Origin: CAYQDF01 sp964416175
GTDB lineage: Bacteria > Chloroflexota > Anaerolineae > Anaerolineales > UBA4823
Direction of reading: 5' to 3'
NCBI GenBank assembly: GCA_964416175.1
Contig: CAYQDF010000042.1
Coordinates: 1-25,058, forward strand
DNA: 25,058 nucleotides
In this document: positions 1 through 7,826 of the stretch, piece by piece
How positions within the stretch are numbered: position 1 is the stretch's first letter
Layout: each line of letters opens with the position of its first letter
Notes under the pieces: generated by a model
Told to the model about the DNA's origin: nothing
Database searches by the model: none
What the model saw: only the letters and a program-made list of their open reading frames with translations
Program-made: the position numbers and the translations under genes

Positions 1-201
1 GTATTACTTTGCTTCGAATCTCTCCAAAGGAAAGCCCTCTCTCCCATAGGAAGTATCTGCGGACTCTCCTGAAGCTCTTCCAATACCGGGTGCTGGTTGA
101 GAAACCCACCCTTGCCAGGGCGCTCTTCGCCATCCAGAGGACGGGGTTGGGTCTGGCAGGTTACAATCCAGGCTGATGAGGGAGGCCTGGGAGCCAGCAG
201 G
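1..201. other. Left edge, no gene assigned
   Basis: This stretch lies downstream of the minus-strand ABC gene that stops at 202-204. I see no convincing intrinsic terminator in it. On the minus strand a frame opens with ATG at 133-131 and stays open for 44 codons to the window edge. It has no Shine-Dalgarno sequence, is rich in AGA/AGG codons and resembles no family I recognise, so it could be the start of a small gene continuing to the left or chance. Confidence 0.2.
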
Positions 202-2175
202 TTATGGATCTACCACAGCGTCTTTAACCGAAACACGCCCATCGGGACCCGTTGGACCTGCCGGCGCCGCTTCCCTGAACTGGCTCATGTATAGCTCGTA
301 GTAAAATCCTTTCCTCGCCAGGAGCTCGTCATGCTTTCCCCGTTCTACGATCCGACCTTTATCCAGCACCAGGACCTGGTCAGCGTTGCGGATGGTCGAG
401 AGACGGTGGGCAATGACAAAGCTGGTCCGCCCTTCGAGCAGGTTTTCGAGCGCTTCCTGGATCAGCCGTTCGGTCCGCGTGTCCACGCTGGATGTGGCTT
501 CGTCCAGGATGAGGATGCGCGGGTCTGAGAGGGCAGCTCTCGCGATCGCTAACAGCTGCCTCTGCCCCTGGCTCAATCCACTCCCCCGTTCTCCCAATTT
601 GGTCTGATACCCCTCTGGCAGGCGGCTGATGAAAGTGTCCGCGTGTGCCAGTTGAGCCGCGGCGATCACCTCCTCGTCGCTGGCGTCAGGACGTCCAAAT
701 CGGATGTTCTCCATCACGGTCGTGCTGAACAAGAAGGTATCCTGGAGGACGATGCCAATCTGCGCTCTAAGGGACTCCGCTCGTACGTAGCGGACGTCCA
801 GGCCATCGATGAGGACAGCGCCCCCACTCACATCGTAGAAGCGGGGGATCAGGTTGATCATGGTCGTCTTCCCAGCTCCAGTTGGCCCCACGATCGCGAT
901 CGTTTCTCCAGGTTCAGCGACAAAACTCACCCCGTTTAAAACGCGCTCATCCTCCTTGTAAGCGGCCTGGACGTTTTGGAATTCGACCCTCCCTACGATA
1001 CTTGGCATCTCTATCGCATCCGCAACATCCTGGATGCCAGGCTCCACATCGAGGAGGCCGAAAATGCGTTCACCGCCCGCGATTGCGTACTGGATGTTCG
1101 TCCATAGGACAGATATCTGCTGAATAGGCTGGTTGAATCGTTGGACATAGTTGATGAAAGTGACGATCAATCCCAACGAGACTGTCGCGCCGAACAGAGC
1201 CTGCTCTCTCAGCAATGCCAGACCCCCAATGACTGCCACGATCGCCATCGCCAGGTAACCAAAGGCTTCCAGGGTCGGTGCGAGTGCGCTAGTATACGAT
1301 ACCGCCCGGATGTTGGCGTCCCTGTTCGCCGCATTCGTCACCATGAAATTATCGATGTTCTCCTGTTCCCGGCTGAACGCCTGGACTTCCCTGACAGCTG
1401 CTATGGTCTCCTGGAGTTCTGCGTTGACGCTACCCATTTCCTGCCTGGTCCGCCGGAAGGCTTTACGCGCCTGGGAGGAGAACCACAATGTGGCGCCGAT
1501 CATCAGGGGGACGACCGACAGGCTGAGCATCGCGTACGTGAAATTCTTTGCGATCATGCTGTAGGCGATCCACACGAGTAGGAGCCCACCGCTGAGGACA
1601 TTGATCAACGCGAAGCTGAAAGCCTGCTGAATGGTGTCGGTGTCGTTGGTGATTCGGCTCATCAGGTCCCCCACTTCCTGATCAGAGTAAAATCCGAGGG
1701 ACAGGCTGTGCAAGTGCTCGAAGATCCTGACTCGCAATTGACGGAGCACGTGCTGCCCGGCCCAGCTCATCAAATAAAATGAGAGCCCGGTCAATATCGA
1801 GGTCGCCGCATAGAGACCGATTATTCTGAGAATGATTCCCCCCAGACCAGCGAGCCGTCCTTCCAGCGTCAGGTCCACAGGGGAAGTCACATACGAGCAG
1901 TTTCCCTGCGCAGTCCTGCTTTCTGCATTCCCGAGCAAATCAGAGCCAGAAAAACCCGTGCCAGGAGCAAGGTAGCAGTCAACAGCCTGCCCGATCAGCT
2001 CTGGTGCCTTCACCTGAGCCCACGTGGAGAGCACGATAAGCAGAGCGATCAATATCAACAGAGGCCAGTAAGGACGAAAGTACCTGCCGAGCCGCACCAG
2101 AGTGTCCCCAAGCCTGCGAGGCTTCAGGGAGTCCTGGCTCATAATCCTTCTCAAACCTTCGGTGCCGCCGAACAT
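202..2175 (-). CDS. ABC exporter half-transporter, catalytically complete subunit (TM288-like)
   Basis: This is a fused transmembrane plus ATPase half-transporter of 657 residues, acting in the cytoplasmic membrane and probably exporting a lipid, drug or peptide of unknown identity. Six hydrophobic helices lie in roughly residues 30-340. The ATPase domain has Walker A GPTGAGKT (about 430-437, Lys436), signature LSQGQ, Walker B ILILDEATS with the catalytic Glu559, and His590 in the H-loop. All active residues are therefore present, while the signature is the variant LSQGQ typical of the competent half of heterodimeric exporters. The loop after TM1 is long and carries two cysteines. The start ATG has GGAGG six bases upstream, inside the end of the preceding gene, from which it is separated by 2 nt. 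A second in-frame ATG eleven codons on (MSQDS) is possible. The partner is the gene at 2178-4109. Substrate cannot be read from the sequence. Confidence 0.93.
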   Translation of the reverse strand: MFGGTEGLRRIMSQDSLKPRRLGDTLVRLGRYFRPYWPLLILIALLIVLSTWAQVKAPELIGQAVDCYLAPGTGFSGSDLLGNAESRTAQGNCSYVTSPVDLTLEGRLAGLGGIILRIIGLYAATSILTGLSFYLMSWAGQHVLRQLRVRIFEHLHSLSLGFYSDQEVGDLMSRITNDTDTIQQAFSFALINVLSGGLLLVWIAYSMIAKNFTYAMLSLSVVPLMIGATLWFSSQARKAFRRTRQEMGSVNAELQETIAAVREVQAFSREQENIDNFMVTNAANRDANIRAVSYTSALAPTLEAFGYLAMAIVAVIGGLALLREQALFGATVSLGLIVTFINYVQRFNQPIQQISVLWTNIQYAIAGGERIFGLLDVEPGIQDVADAIEMPSIVGRVEFQNVQAAYKEDERVLNGVSFVAEPGETIAIVGPTGAGKTTMINLIPRFYDVSGGAVLIDGLDVRYVRAESLRAQIGIVLQDTFLFSTTVMENIRFGRPDASDEEVIAAAQLAHADTFISRLPEGYQTKLGERGSGLSQGQRQLLAIARAALSDPRILILDEATSSVDTRTERLIQEALENLLEGRTSFVIAHRLSTIRNADQVLVLDKGRIVERGKHDELLARKGFYYELYMSQFREAAPAGPTGPDGRVSVKDAVVDP

Positions 2176-2177
2176 GT

Positions 2178-4109
2178 TCAGCCTCCGACCTGCGGTGCAG
2201 TGATCCGCCGCGGCCTTGCCGCCGCTTCCACGTCATCAAGCAGCTGCGAATTGTATATATCGGCGTAGATTTCACTCGTTTCGAGCAGATCGGAGTGGCT
2301 GCCGCGCGCCACGATCGATCCCTTATCGAGGACCAGGATCAAATCCGCCTTCATGACCGTGCTGATCCGCTGGGCTATGACGAAGCTCGTTCGGCCTTTC
2401 ATTAGCTCATCGAGAGCTATCTGGATCATCGCTTCAGTCGCCAGATCGACATTGCTGGTCGAGTCATCCAGGATTAAGATCCGGGGATCCAGGAGCAATG
2501 CCCTGGCGATTGCAATCCTCTGCTTCTGTCCCCCGCTCAGAGTCGCGCCGCGTTCTCCAACCAGGGTATCGTATCCTTCAGGAAACGAGGTGATGAACTC
2601 GTGAGCCGCTGCAGCTCTCGCTGCCGCTTCTACGTCCTCCAGGGGAGCATCCGGACGTCCGAACGCGATGTTTTCACGGATGGTCCCGGCAAAGAGGGTC
2701 GTTTCCTGGAGCACTATGCCAATTTGGGAGCGGAGTGATTCGAGGGTTACCTCCCGCAGATCATGCCCATCGATGAAGATGCGACCTTCGCTGGGATCGT
2801 AGAACCGAGGAAGCAGGTTGATGATGGTCGATTTGCCAGAACCTGTCGAACCAAGCAGGGCGACCGTCTGCCCAGGCAGGGCTTCGAAATCGACCTGTTT
2901 CAAGACAGGCTCCTCGCTCCCGAAATAACGGAACGAGACCCCCGCAAATCTGACATGCCCCTGCACTGGTGGTAAAGGGTACGCCCCGGATTTATCTTTG
3001 ACGTCGCTCTGTGCGTCGAGGATCTCAAAGATGCGCGAGGCTGAGGCGGAAGCCTGGGACATCTGCGTGATAATCATCCCCAGCTGCGCCATGGGGAGGA
3101 ACAAATACACCAGGTAAATGCTGAATTCCTGCCACTCACCCAGGGTCAGCGTGTTCCCGAGGATCTGGCGACCACCGAAATACAGGATCAGCGCCTGACC
3201 CACAGTTCCTACGAAGATGACCAGTGGGAAGAGGAAGCTGAAGACGCGGGAGACTGTGATTTGCTGTTCCATCAGCTCACCAGCCGCCTGCTGGAACTTG
3301 GCCTGTTCGCTCTTTTCTCTGGTGAACGCCTTGACGACCCTGATCCCTGCCAGGTTCTCTTGGAGGATGGTGTTCAAGGCATCCAGGCGGGCCTGCACTT
3401 TCGAAAATAAAGGTACGCTGATCGCGCCAAAAATCATAAACAGGATGAGCGCGACCGGCAGGATCGGCAGCGCGACCAGCGTCAGGCGGAAATTGGTCGT
3501 CAGAAGGATCGTCAATGTTCCAACCAGCAATATCAGCGCGCCGACGGCCAGCAACAGGCCCTGCCCGATGAACAGGCGTACTTTTTCCACATCATCGGTA
3601 GCCCGGACCATAAGCTGTCCGGTCTGAGTCCGGTCATGGTAAGAAAACGAGAGACTTTGAATTTTGGCGAAAAGATCGTTCCGCAAGTCGAAGGCCACGC
3701 TCTGTGAATTTCGCTCCGCAGTGAAAGTCTGGAGGAACGCGAACACCCCACGTATCACCGCGAAGGCAAGGATAGCCAGTCCTGCGCCGATCAGGATCGA
3801 CTGAGCGTGCTGGTACGTGTAGAGAAGCTCCTCCCGTGTCAAGGCCAGCTGAGCCAGGATTTGCTCGAGGATGCCGGGTGGAACAACTGCCAGGCGCGGG
3901 ACGAGCTGGTTTGCTATGGCCCCTTCCGTGACCGAATCGATGATGTTCCCGATCATCCGCGGCACCATCAACTGCGCCAGCGTCGCGACAACAAGGAACA
4001 GGTACGGGAACACAGCCTGGGTCTTATACCGGCTGAGATAGCGTAACGCCCGCCTCAACGAGCGGGCATCCAACTTATTCTGGGCAGGTTTTGTCCGAGC
4101 AGCGATCAA
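2178..4109 (-). CDS. ABC exporter half-transporter, degenerate-site subunit (TM287-like)
   Basis: This is the first gene of the exporter pair, about 643 residues: a six-helix membrane domain (roughly 30-340) followed by an ATPase domain. Walker A is GSTGSGKS (about 420-427), the signature is a canonical LSGGQ, but the Walker B end is LDD rather than LDE (Asp549 replaces the catalytic Glu) and the H-loop His is Gln580 (VIAQRIS). These two substitutions are the known hallmark of the degenerate half in heterodimeric exporters such as TM287/288, so it should pair with the downstream subunit, 2 nt away. The start is uncertain. The longest frame begins with TTG at 4109, has no evident Shine-Dalgarno, and lies only 12 nt past the cold-shock terminator. 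A later TTG near residue 14 is an alternative. Transcription may come by read-through from the cold-shock promoter or from an unseen promoter. Confidence 0.92.
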   Translation of the reverse strand: MIAARTKPAQNKLDARSLRRALRYLSRYKTQAVFPYLFLVVATLAQLMVPRMIGNIIDSVTEGAIANQLVPRLAVVPPGILEQILAQLALTREELLYTYQHAQSILIGAGLAILAFAVIRGVFAFLQTFTAERNSQSVAFDLRNDLFAKIQSLSFSYHDRTQTGQLMVRATDDVEKVRLFIGQGLLLAVGALILLVGTLTILLTTNFRLTLVALPILPVALILFMIFGAISVPLFSKVQARLDALNTILQENLAGIRVVKAFTREKSEQAKFQQAAGELMEQQITVSRVFSFLFPLVIFVGTVGQALILYFGGRQILGNTLTLGEWQEFSIYLVYLFLPMAQLGMIITQMSQASASASRIFEILDAQSDVKDKSGAYPLPPVQGHVRFAGVSFRYFGSEEPVLKQVDFEALPGQTVALLGSTGSGKSTIINLLPRFYDPSEGRIFIDGHDLREVTLESLRSQIGIVLQETTLFAGTIRENIAFGRPDAPLEDVEAAARAAAAHEFITSFPEGYDTLVGERGATLSGGQKQRIAIARALLLDPRILILDDSTSNVDLATEAMIQIALDELMKGRTSFVIAQRISTVMKADLILVLDKGSIVARGSHSDLLETSEIYADIYNSQLLDDVEAAARPRRITAPQVGG

Positions 4110-4121
4110 ATCGAATTCTCG

Positions 4122-4150
4122 AAAAAAGAGCCGCCTTGCGGCGGCTCTTT
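4122..4150 (-). terminator. Intrinsic terminator of the cold-shock gene
   Basis: Read on the minus strand, a perfect GAGCCGCC/GGCGGCTC stem with a 4-nt loop, extended by A-T pairs to 11 bp, is followed by six T residues (complement of 4122-4127). It lies about 20 nt after the csp stop codon and immediately before the ABC operon start, separating or attenuating the two units. Confidence 0.85.
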
Positions 4151-4167
4151 GGTTATGCGCTTCTCAC

Positions 4168-4380
4168 TCATGACAGTGCGACCACATTGGCAGCCTGCAA
4201 TCCCTTGGGACCATCTTCGATAGAGAACTCCACCTTCTGGTCCTTCTCCAGGCGGCGGTAGCCGTCTGCCTGGATGGCGGAGAAGTGAACGAACACGTCC
4301 TCCCCATCCTCTCTACCGATGAAGCCATAGCCTTTTGCAGCGTTGAACCATTTCACGGTCCCGATATAACGTTCAGCCAT
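4168..4380 (-). CDS. csp: Cold-shock protein, CspA family
   Basis: A 70-residue single OB-fold nucleic-acid-binding protein, the usual length for the CspA family. These cytoplasmic proteins bind single-stranded RNA and DNA and melt mRNA structure. Both signature motifs are visible: RNP1 as KGYGFIG at residues 16-22 and RNP2 as VFVHF at 29-33, along with the family opening GTVKWFNAAKG. The start ATG has AAAAGG directly upstream and GGAG 10 nt upstream. The gene has its own sigma70 promoter, a leader of roughly 100 nt and its own terminator, so it looks monocistronic. A long structured leader is characteristic of cold-inducible csp genes, but cold induction here is inference. Many csp paralogues are constitutive. 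Confidence 0.95.
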   Translation of the reverse strand: MAERYIGTVKWFNAAKGYGFIGREDGEDVFVHFSAIQADGYRRLEKDQKVEFSIEDGPKGLQAANVVALS

Positions 4381-4490
4381 ACCTTTTCAACTCCGTCTGT
4401 GCAAATATATCCTGCGCCTGCCAGCTAAATGCCACGTTGAAGGGGAGCTCCTTCTCCGATCCGCTGACGGGCTGCGACAATTCGGCGAGA

Positions 4491-4519
4491 AATTTATCAC
4501 TTCTCACCTGCTCTGTCAA
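4491..4519 (-). promoter_or_regulatory. Sigma70-type promoter of csp
   Basis: On the minus strand a perfect -35 TTGACA (4519-4514) and a -10 TAAATT (4496-4491, 4 of 6 matches) are separated by 17 nt. Initiation near 4484 would give a leader of about 104 nt before the csp ATG. Part of that leader (around 4439-4456) can form a small GAAGG/CCTTC hairpin. Confidence 0.7.
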
Positions 4520-4536
4520 GTCGATTGTCGGGCTCC

Positions 4537-5580
4537 TTATTTGTCCAGGCGCTTGCGCATCTCCTCGGTGAGAGGCGGCAGGATCTCGAACAGATCTCCG
4601 ACGACGCCAAAGCGAGCCATTTTGAAGATCGGCGCTTCCGGATCCTTATTGATCGCCACGATCACTTTGCTGGTCCGCATGCCAGCCTGGTGCTGGATGG
4701 CGCCGGAGATGCCGCAGGCGATATACAGGTCGGGGGAGACGACTTTCCCCGTCTGTCCTACCTGGTGTTCGTAGGGGATGTATCCGGCATCGACGGCTGC
4801 CCGGCTCGCCCCGACTGCTGCGCCCAGGACTTTTGCCAGCTCGCCAACCAGCTTGAACCCCTGTTGAGCGCGCCAGATCTCAGCCTGTTTTTCATCCATC
4901 CCGCCAGGTGGGCTCAGGGAGGGATTGTTCGATACACCCCGACCCCCCGATACGATGACTGCCGCGTCATTCAGATTGACTCCACCACTTCGTTCAGTAT
5001 AGCCGGCAACCCTGGTCGGGATAGCCTCTTCCGCGAGTGCTGGCGGGACGGGCGTGATCTTCCCTGTTCGGGATGGGTCCGGCTGTGGTGCGGGGAACGC
5101 CCGCACGCGGATCGTGATCAGCTGCGGGTTTGTGCTGCACACAGCCCTGGATAGGATTTTACCGGCATAGACCGGCCGGGTAACCACGACCCGATCTCCC
5201 TGGAGCTCCATCTCCGTCACATCAGGCAGCACGCCGGTGTTGAGGTCGACCGCGATCATGGCGGCCAGCTCCCTTCCACGCGTTGTGGTTGGGAAAAGGA
5301 TCACTTCCGGCTCATACTCTTTCGCCAGACTGCTGACCAGGCTTGCGTAGGGCTCGGCACGATAGTCCATCAGGCTTGCATCATCAGTTAAGAAGACCTC
5401 GTCAGCCCCAAACTGGACAGCCTGTTCGGCGACTCTCTTGATGCCAGAGCCAGCGACGATGGCAGTCACACCTCCACCGAGGCTGGCGGTCAGTTTCCTG
5501 GCAGCTGTCAGCGTCTCCCAGGAGGCAGCAATGGGCTCTCCTTTGAATTGATCGATGTAAACCCAAACTTTATCAGCCAT
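4537..5580 (-). CDS. etfA: Electron transfer flavoprotein alpha subunit
   Basis: EtfA, about 347 residues. With EtfB it forms the soluble FAD heterodimer that takes electrons from acyl-CoA and related dehydrogenases and passes them to the quinone pool or another acceptor. The C-terminal FAD-binding domain is clear: the stretch from VGQTGKVVSPDLY through ACGISGAIQHQAGM to VIVAINKDPEAPIF and FGVVGDLFEILP matches the family FAD signature. The N-terminal half is the Rossmann-like ETF domain. The start is ATG at 5580, overlapping the etfB stop by one base (TGATG), with AAGG seven bases upstream. An in-frame GTG one codon earlier is possible. Gene order etfB-etfA behind an acyl-CoA dehydrogenase supports the role. 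I cannot tell from sequence alone whether this ETF bifurcates electrons. Confidence 0.95.
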   Translation of the reverse strand: MADKVWVYIDQFKGEPIAASWETLTAARKLTASLGGGVTAIVAGSGIKRVAEQAVQFGADEVFLTDDASLMDYRAEPYASLVSSLAKEYEPEVILFPTTTRGRELAAMIAVDLNTGVLPDVTEMELQGDRVVVTRPVYAGKILSRAVCSTNPQLITIRVRAFPAPQPDPSRTGKITPVPPALAEEAIPTRVAGYTERSGGVNLNDAAVIVSGGRGVSNNPSLSPPGGMDEKQAEIWRAQQGFKLVGELAKVLGAAVGASRAAVDAGYIPYEHQVGQTGKVVSPDLYIACGISGAIQHQAGMRTSKVIVAINKDPEAPIFKMARFGVVGDLFEILPPLTEEMRKRLDK

Positions 5581-6359
5581 CACAGCACCTTCTCTGCCAG
5601 GATTTTTTCAGCCAGCCGCGCAGCGACCTCCTGCGCGCTCTCTCCATTGATCAACTCGGTCTGGATCTCCCGCTTGGGAGGGTTAAAGATTTGAGGCCAG
5701 GTGACGAACGGCGCGGAGGCCTCCAGTCCCAGGTCAGCTAACGACCATACCGGGATTTCAGCCCGTGACGCTCTGCGGATACCCATGAAGGAGGGGTAGC
5801 GTGGTTCACCAATGTCCTTCACCACGCTGATGACGGCTGGCATCTTCCCCTCCACCACCTGCCGACCCTCCTCGATCGATCGCTCAACTTTCACTTTTCC
5901 TGTGTTCGGATCGACCTCGGAGATCACGGATACCAGGGTGAGCGCCGGCCAACCGAGCAGACGGGCCGTCTGGGCAGCTGTTACGCCGACGTCGCCATCG
6001 ATCGCCTGCCGGCCGAAGAAAGCCAGGTCAACCTGTCCAACCTTTTTTATGGCGGCAGCCAGCACCCGCGCGGTGAGCAGGCTGTCTGCGTTGGCGAGGG
6101 CCGGGTCCGAGATCAGGATCGCGTTCCCGCATCCCATCGCCAGGGCATGCTTCAGGGCTTCCTTCGCGTTCTCGCCCCCGACGGTGATGGCAGTGACGTT
6201 GCCGCCGTGCGCTTCCTGCTGCTGCAGGGCCGATTCTACGGCGTACTCGTCCCAGGGATTGATCACCAGGGGTGCATCCCCCCAGGTGACCCGCCCGTCT
6301 TCCACCACCACCCTGGCGGCGGAATCGGGCACTTGTTTTACGCATACAACGATGTTCAA
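5580..6359 (-). CDS. etfB: Electron transfer flavoprotein beta subunit
   Basis: EtfB, 259 residues, a normal length. It opens with the family N-terminus (MNIVVCVKQVPD), continues with INPWDEYAVESAL, and has the AMP/nucleotide-binding region around GRQAIDGDVGVTAAQTARLLGWP followed by KMPAVISVVKDIGEPRYPSFMGI. It is the partner of EtfA in the ETF heterodimer. The start codon is TTG (6359-6357), chosen because a perfect AGGAGGT lies five bases upstream. No ATG fits the family N-terminus. It is translationally coupled to etfA by a one-base stop/start overlap. The acyl-CoA dehydrogenase gene lies 153 nt upstream on the same strand. That gap holds only a weak inverted repeat (AGCAA/TTGCT near 6433-6447) and no promoter or terminator I can defend. 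Confidence 0.95.
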   Translation of the reverse strand: MNIVVCVKQVPDSAARVVVEDGRVTWGDAPLVINPWDEYAVESALQQQEAHGGNVTAITVGGENAKEALKHALAMGCGNAILISDPALANADSLLTARVLAAAIKKVGQVDLAFFGRQAIDGDVGVTAAQTARLLGWPALTLVSVISEVDPNTGKVKVERSIEEGRQVVEGKMPAVISVVKDIGEPRYPSFMGIRRASRAEIPVWSLADLGLEASAPFVTWPQIFNPPKREIQTELINGESAQEVAARLAEKILAEKVL

Positions 6360-6512
6360 AGCAACCTCCTGTCATCCTTGATAGGAATATTGTGGTTAGT
6401 TGAACGATTCCATTCTCTTCAGGATACACCCCAGCAACGTACTTGCTACCTTATCTGAATATCTCCTGGCATCCTCACCCAATCTCTCGTCCCGGCAGAT
6501 GGCAGGACGCTT

Positions 6513-7721
6513 CTAGTTCTGCCACGCCTCGCGATTGTATGCCGGCAGCTCACAGCGCAGTGGCGGGTCGTCCCGGTAGCCCAGGACGTATCCTGCCTGG
6601 ATCAGCTGGTGGATCTCACTGGTACCTTCGTAGATGATCGCTCCTTTGGCATTCCGGAGATACCTTTCTACATCATATTCATCGCTGTAACCATATGCAC
6701 CGTGCACCTGGATCGCTTCGGCCGCCGCTTCAAAGGAGGCATCTGTGGCGAACCACTTGACGAGGGAAGTCTCGCGGGTGTTGCGCAGTCCTTGATTCTT
6801 CATCCATCCTGCGCGCAGATATAAAAGCCGGGCCGCCTCGTAGGATTGCACCATCCGGGCGATCTTCTGCTGAATCAGCTGGAATTTCCCAATCTCCCTG
6901 CCGAAAGCCTTGCGCTCCTGGGCATAGCGGACGCTGGCATTCAGGCTGGCGCGGATCAAACCAGTCGCTCCGGCTGCCACGGTATACCGCCCGTTATCCA
7001 GGCAGGACATGGCGATCTTAAACCCTTCTCCCTCTTCGCCAAGCCGGTTCTCTTCCGGGACCTCAACGTCCTGGAACGAGATCCAGCCGGTCGATCCCGC
7101 TCGCACACCGAGCTTTCCGTGAATGTCACCGCGCTGGATCCCTGGTCGGTCCAGCTCGACGAGGAAGGCGGATAAACCGTCGTGTGGATCCGGCGCATCC
7201 GGGTTTGTCCGCGCGAACACGAGGGCATGATGTGCTTTCGTTGCCAGTGAGATCCACATTTTCTCACCGTTTATAATGTATGCGCTCCCAACCCGGCGCG
7301 CCGTCGAGGCAATGCCCGCCACATCCGAACCCGCGCCTGGTTCGGTCAACCCGAAGCAGGCGATTTTCTCGCCGCTTGCCTGAGGGACCAGGAAGCGCTG
7401 TTTCTGTTCTTCTGTTCCCCACTGCAAGATTCCCATGCTGTTCAGTCCGACGTGCACTGACATAACGACCCGTAGAGTGCTGTCCACAGCTTCGAGCTCT
7501 TCGCAGGCCAGTCCCAGGGCGATGTAGTCCATCCCCTGTCCTCCATACCGCACCGGAAAACAGATCCCCAGGATACCCAGCTCTGCCATGCGCGGCAGGA
7601 TGAACGGTGCCATCTCCTGTGCCCGATCGTACTGTTTAATCACGGGCGCGACTTCTTTTTCAGCAAAGCTGCGCACCATGTTGACCACCATGCGGTGCTC
7701 TTCAGTTAAATTGAAATCCAT
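6513..7721 (-). CDS. Acyl-CoA dehydrogenase
   Basis: A 402-residue flavoprotein that oxidises an acyl-CoA to the 2-enoyl-CoA, handing electrons to ETF. Visible family marks are the FGLTEPGAGSD segment (FAD contact), the ISFQDVEVPEENRLG strand, the GRYTVAAGATGLI helix, the QERKAFGREIGKFQLIQ segment and the catalytic base in IYEGTSEIHQ (Glu365). N-terminal helical, middle beta and C-terminal helical domains are all full length. The start ATG has GGAG four bases upstream. A near-consensus promoter lies about 30-58 nt upstream. With etfB-etfA behind it on the same strand, this gene supplies the dehydrogenase side of the electron-transfer module. Chain-length specificity (short chain, branched, glutaryl-CoA) cannot be assigned safely from motifs. 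Confidence 0.93.
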   Translation of the reverse strand: MDFNLTEEHRMVVNMVRSFAEKEVAPVIKQYDRAQEMAPFILPRMAELGILGICFPVRYGGQGMDYIALGLACEELEAVDSTLRVVMSVHVGLNSMGILQWGTEEQKQRFLVPQASGEKIACFGLTEPGAGSDVAGIASTARRVGSAYIINGEKMWISLATKAHHALVFARTNPDAPDPHDGLSAFLVELDRPGIQRGDIHGKLGVRAGSTGWISFQDVEVPEENRLGEEGEGFKIAMSCLDNGRYTVAAGATGLIRASLNASVRYAQERKAFGREIGKFQLIQQKIARMVQSYEAARLLYLRAGWMKNQGLRNTRETSLVKWFATDASFEAAAEAIQVHGAYGYSDEYDVERYLRNAKGAIIYEGTSEIHQLIQAGYVLGYRDDPPLRCELPAYNREAWQN

Positions 7722-7750
7722 AGCGCTCCAGGAAATTGAAATTCCGTCCC

Positions 7751-7779
7751 ATTATAGCCATTCGTCTCATACTTATCAA
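7751..7779 (-). promoter_or_regulatory. Sigma70-type promoter of the acyl-CoA dehydrogenase/ETF unit
   Basis: On the minus strand -35 TTGATA (7779-7774) and a perfect -10 TATAAT (7756-7751) are spaced by 17 nt. Initiation near 7744 leaves a short leader of about 23 nt that contains the GGAG ribosome-binding site. This is one of the best-matching promoters in the window. Confidence 0.78.
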
Positions 7780-7811
7780 CTGATATATGTCATGATTTTG
7801 AGCGCGTGGGC

Positions 7812-7826
7812 TATAATTTTCTCGTG
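7812..7826 (+). promoter_or_regulatory. -10 element of the TPR gene with leaderless start
   Basis: A perfect TATAAT at 7812-7817 is followed six bases later by the in-frame GTG at 7824. The expected transcription start coincides with the start codon, so the mRNA is predicted to be leaderless. The -35 region (around 7788-7794) matches consensus poorly. The promoter diverges from the acyl-CoA dehydrogenase promoter, with the two -10 boxes about 55 bp apart. Confidence 0.6.

Noticed and set aside
4525..5154. A 209-codon plus-strand frame.
   Set aside because: It is antisense to etfA, whose FAD motif is on the other strand, and no ribosome-binding site or family resemblance is seen.
6360..6512. 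Promoter or terminator between the acyl-CoA dehydrogenase and etfB.
   Set aside because: Only a 5-bp inverted repeat and AT-rich patches without consensus spacing were found, not enough to call either.
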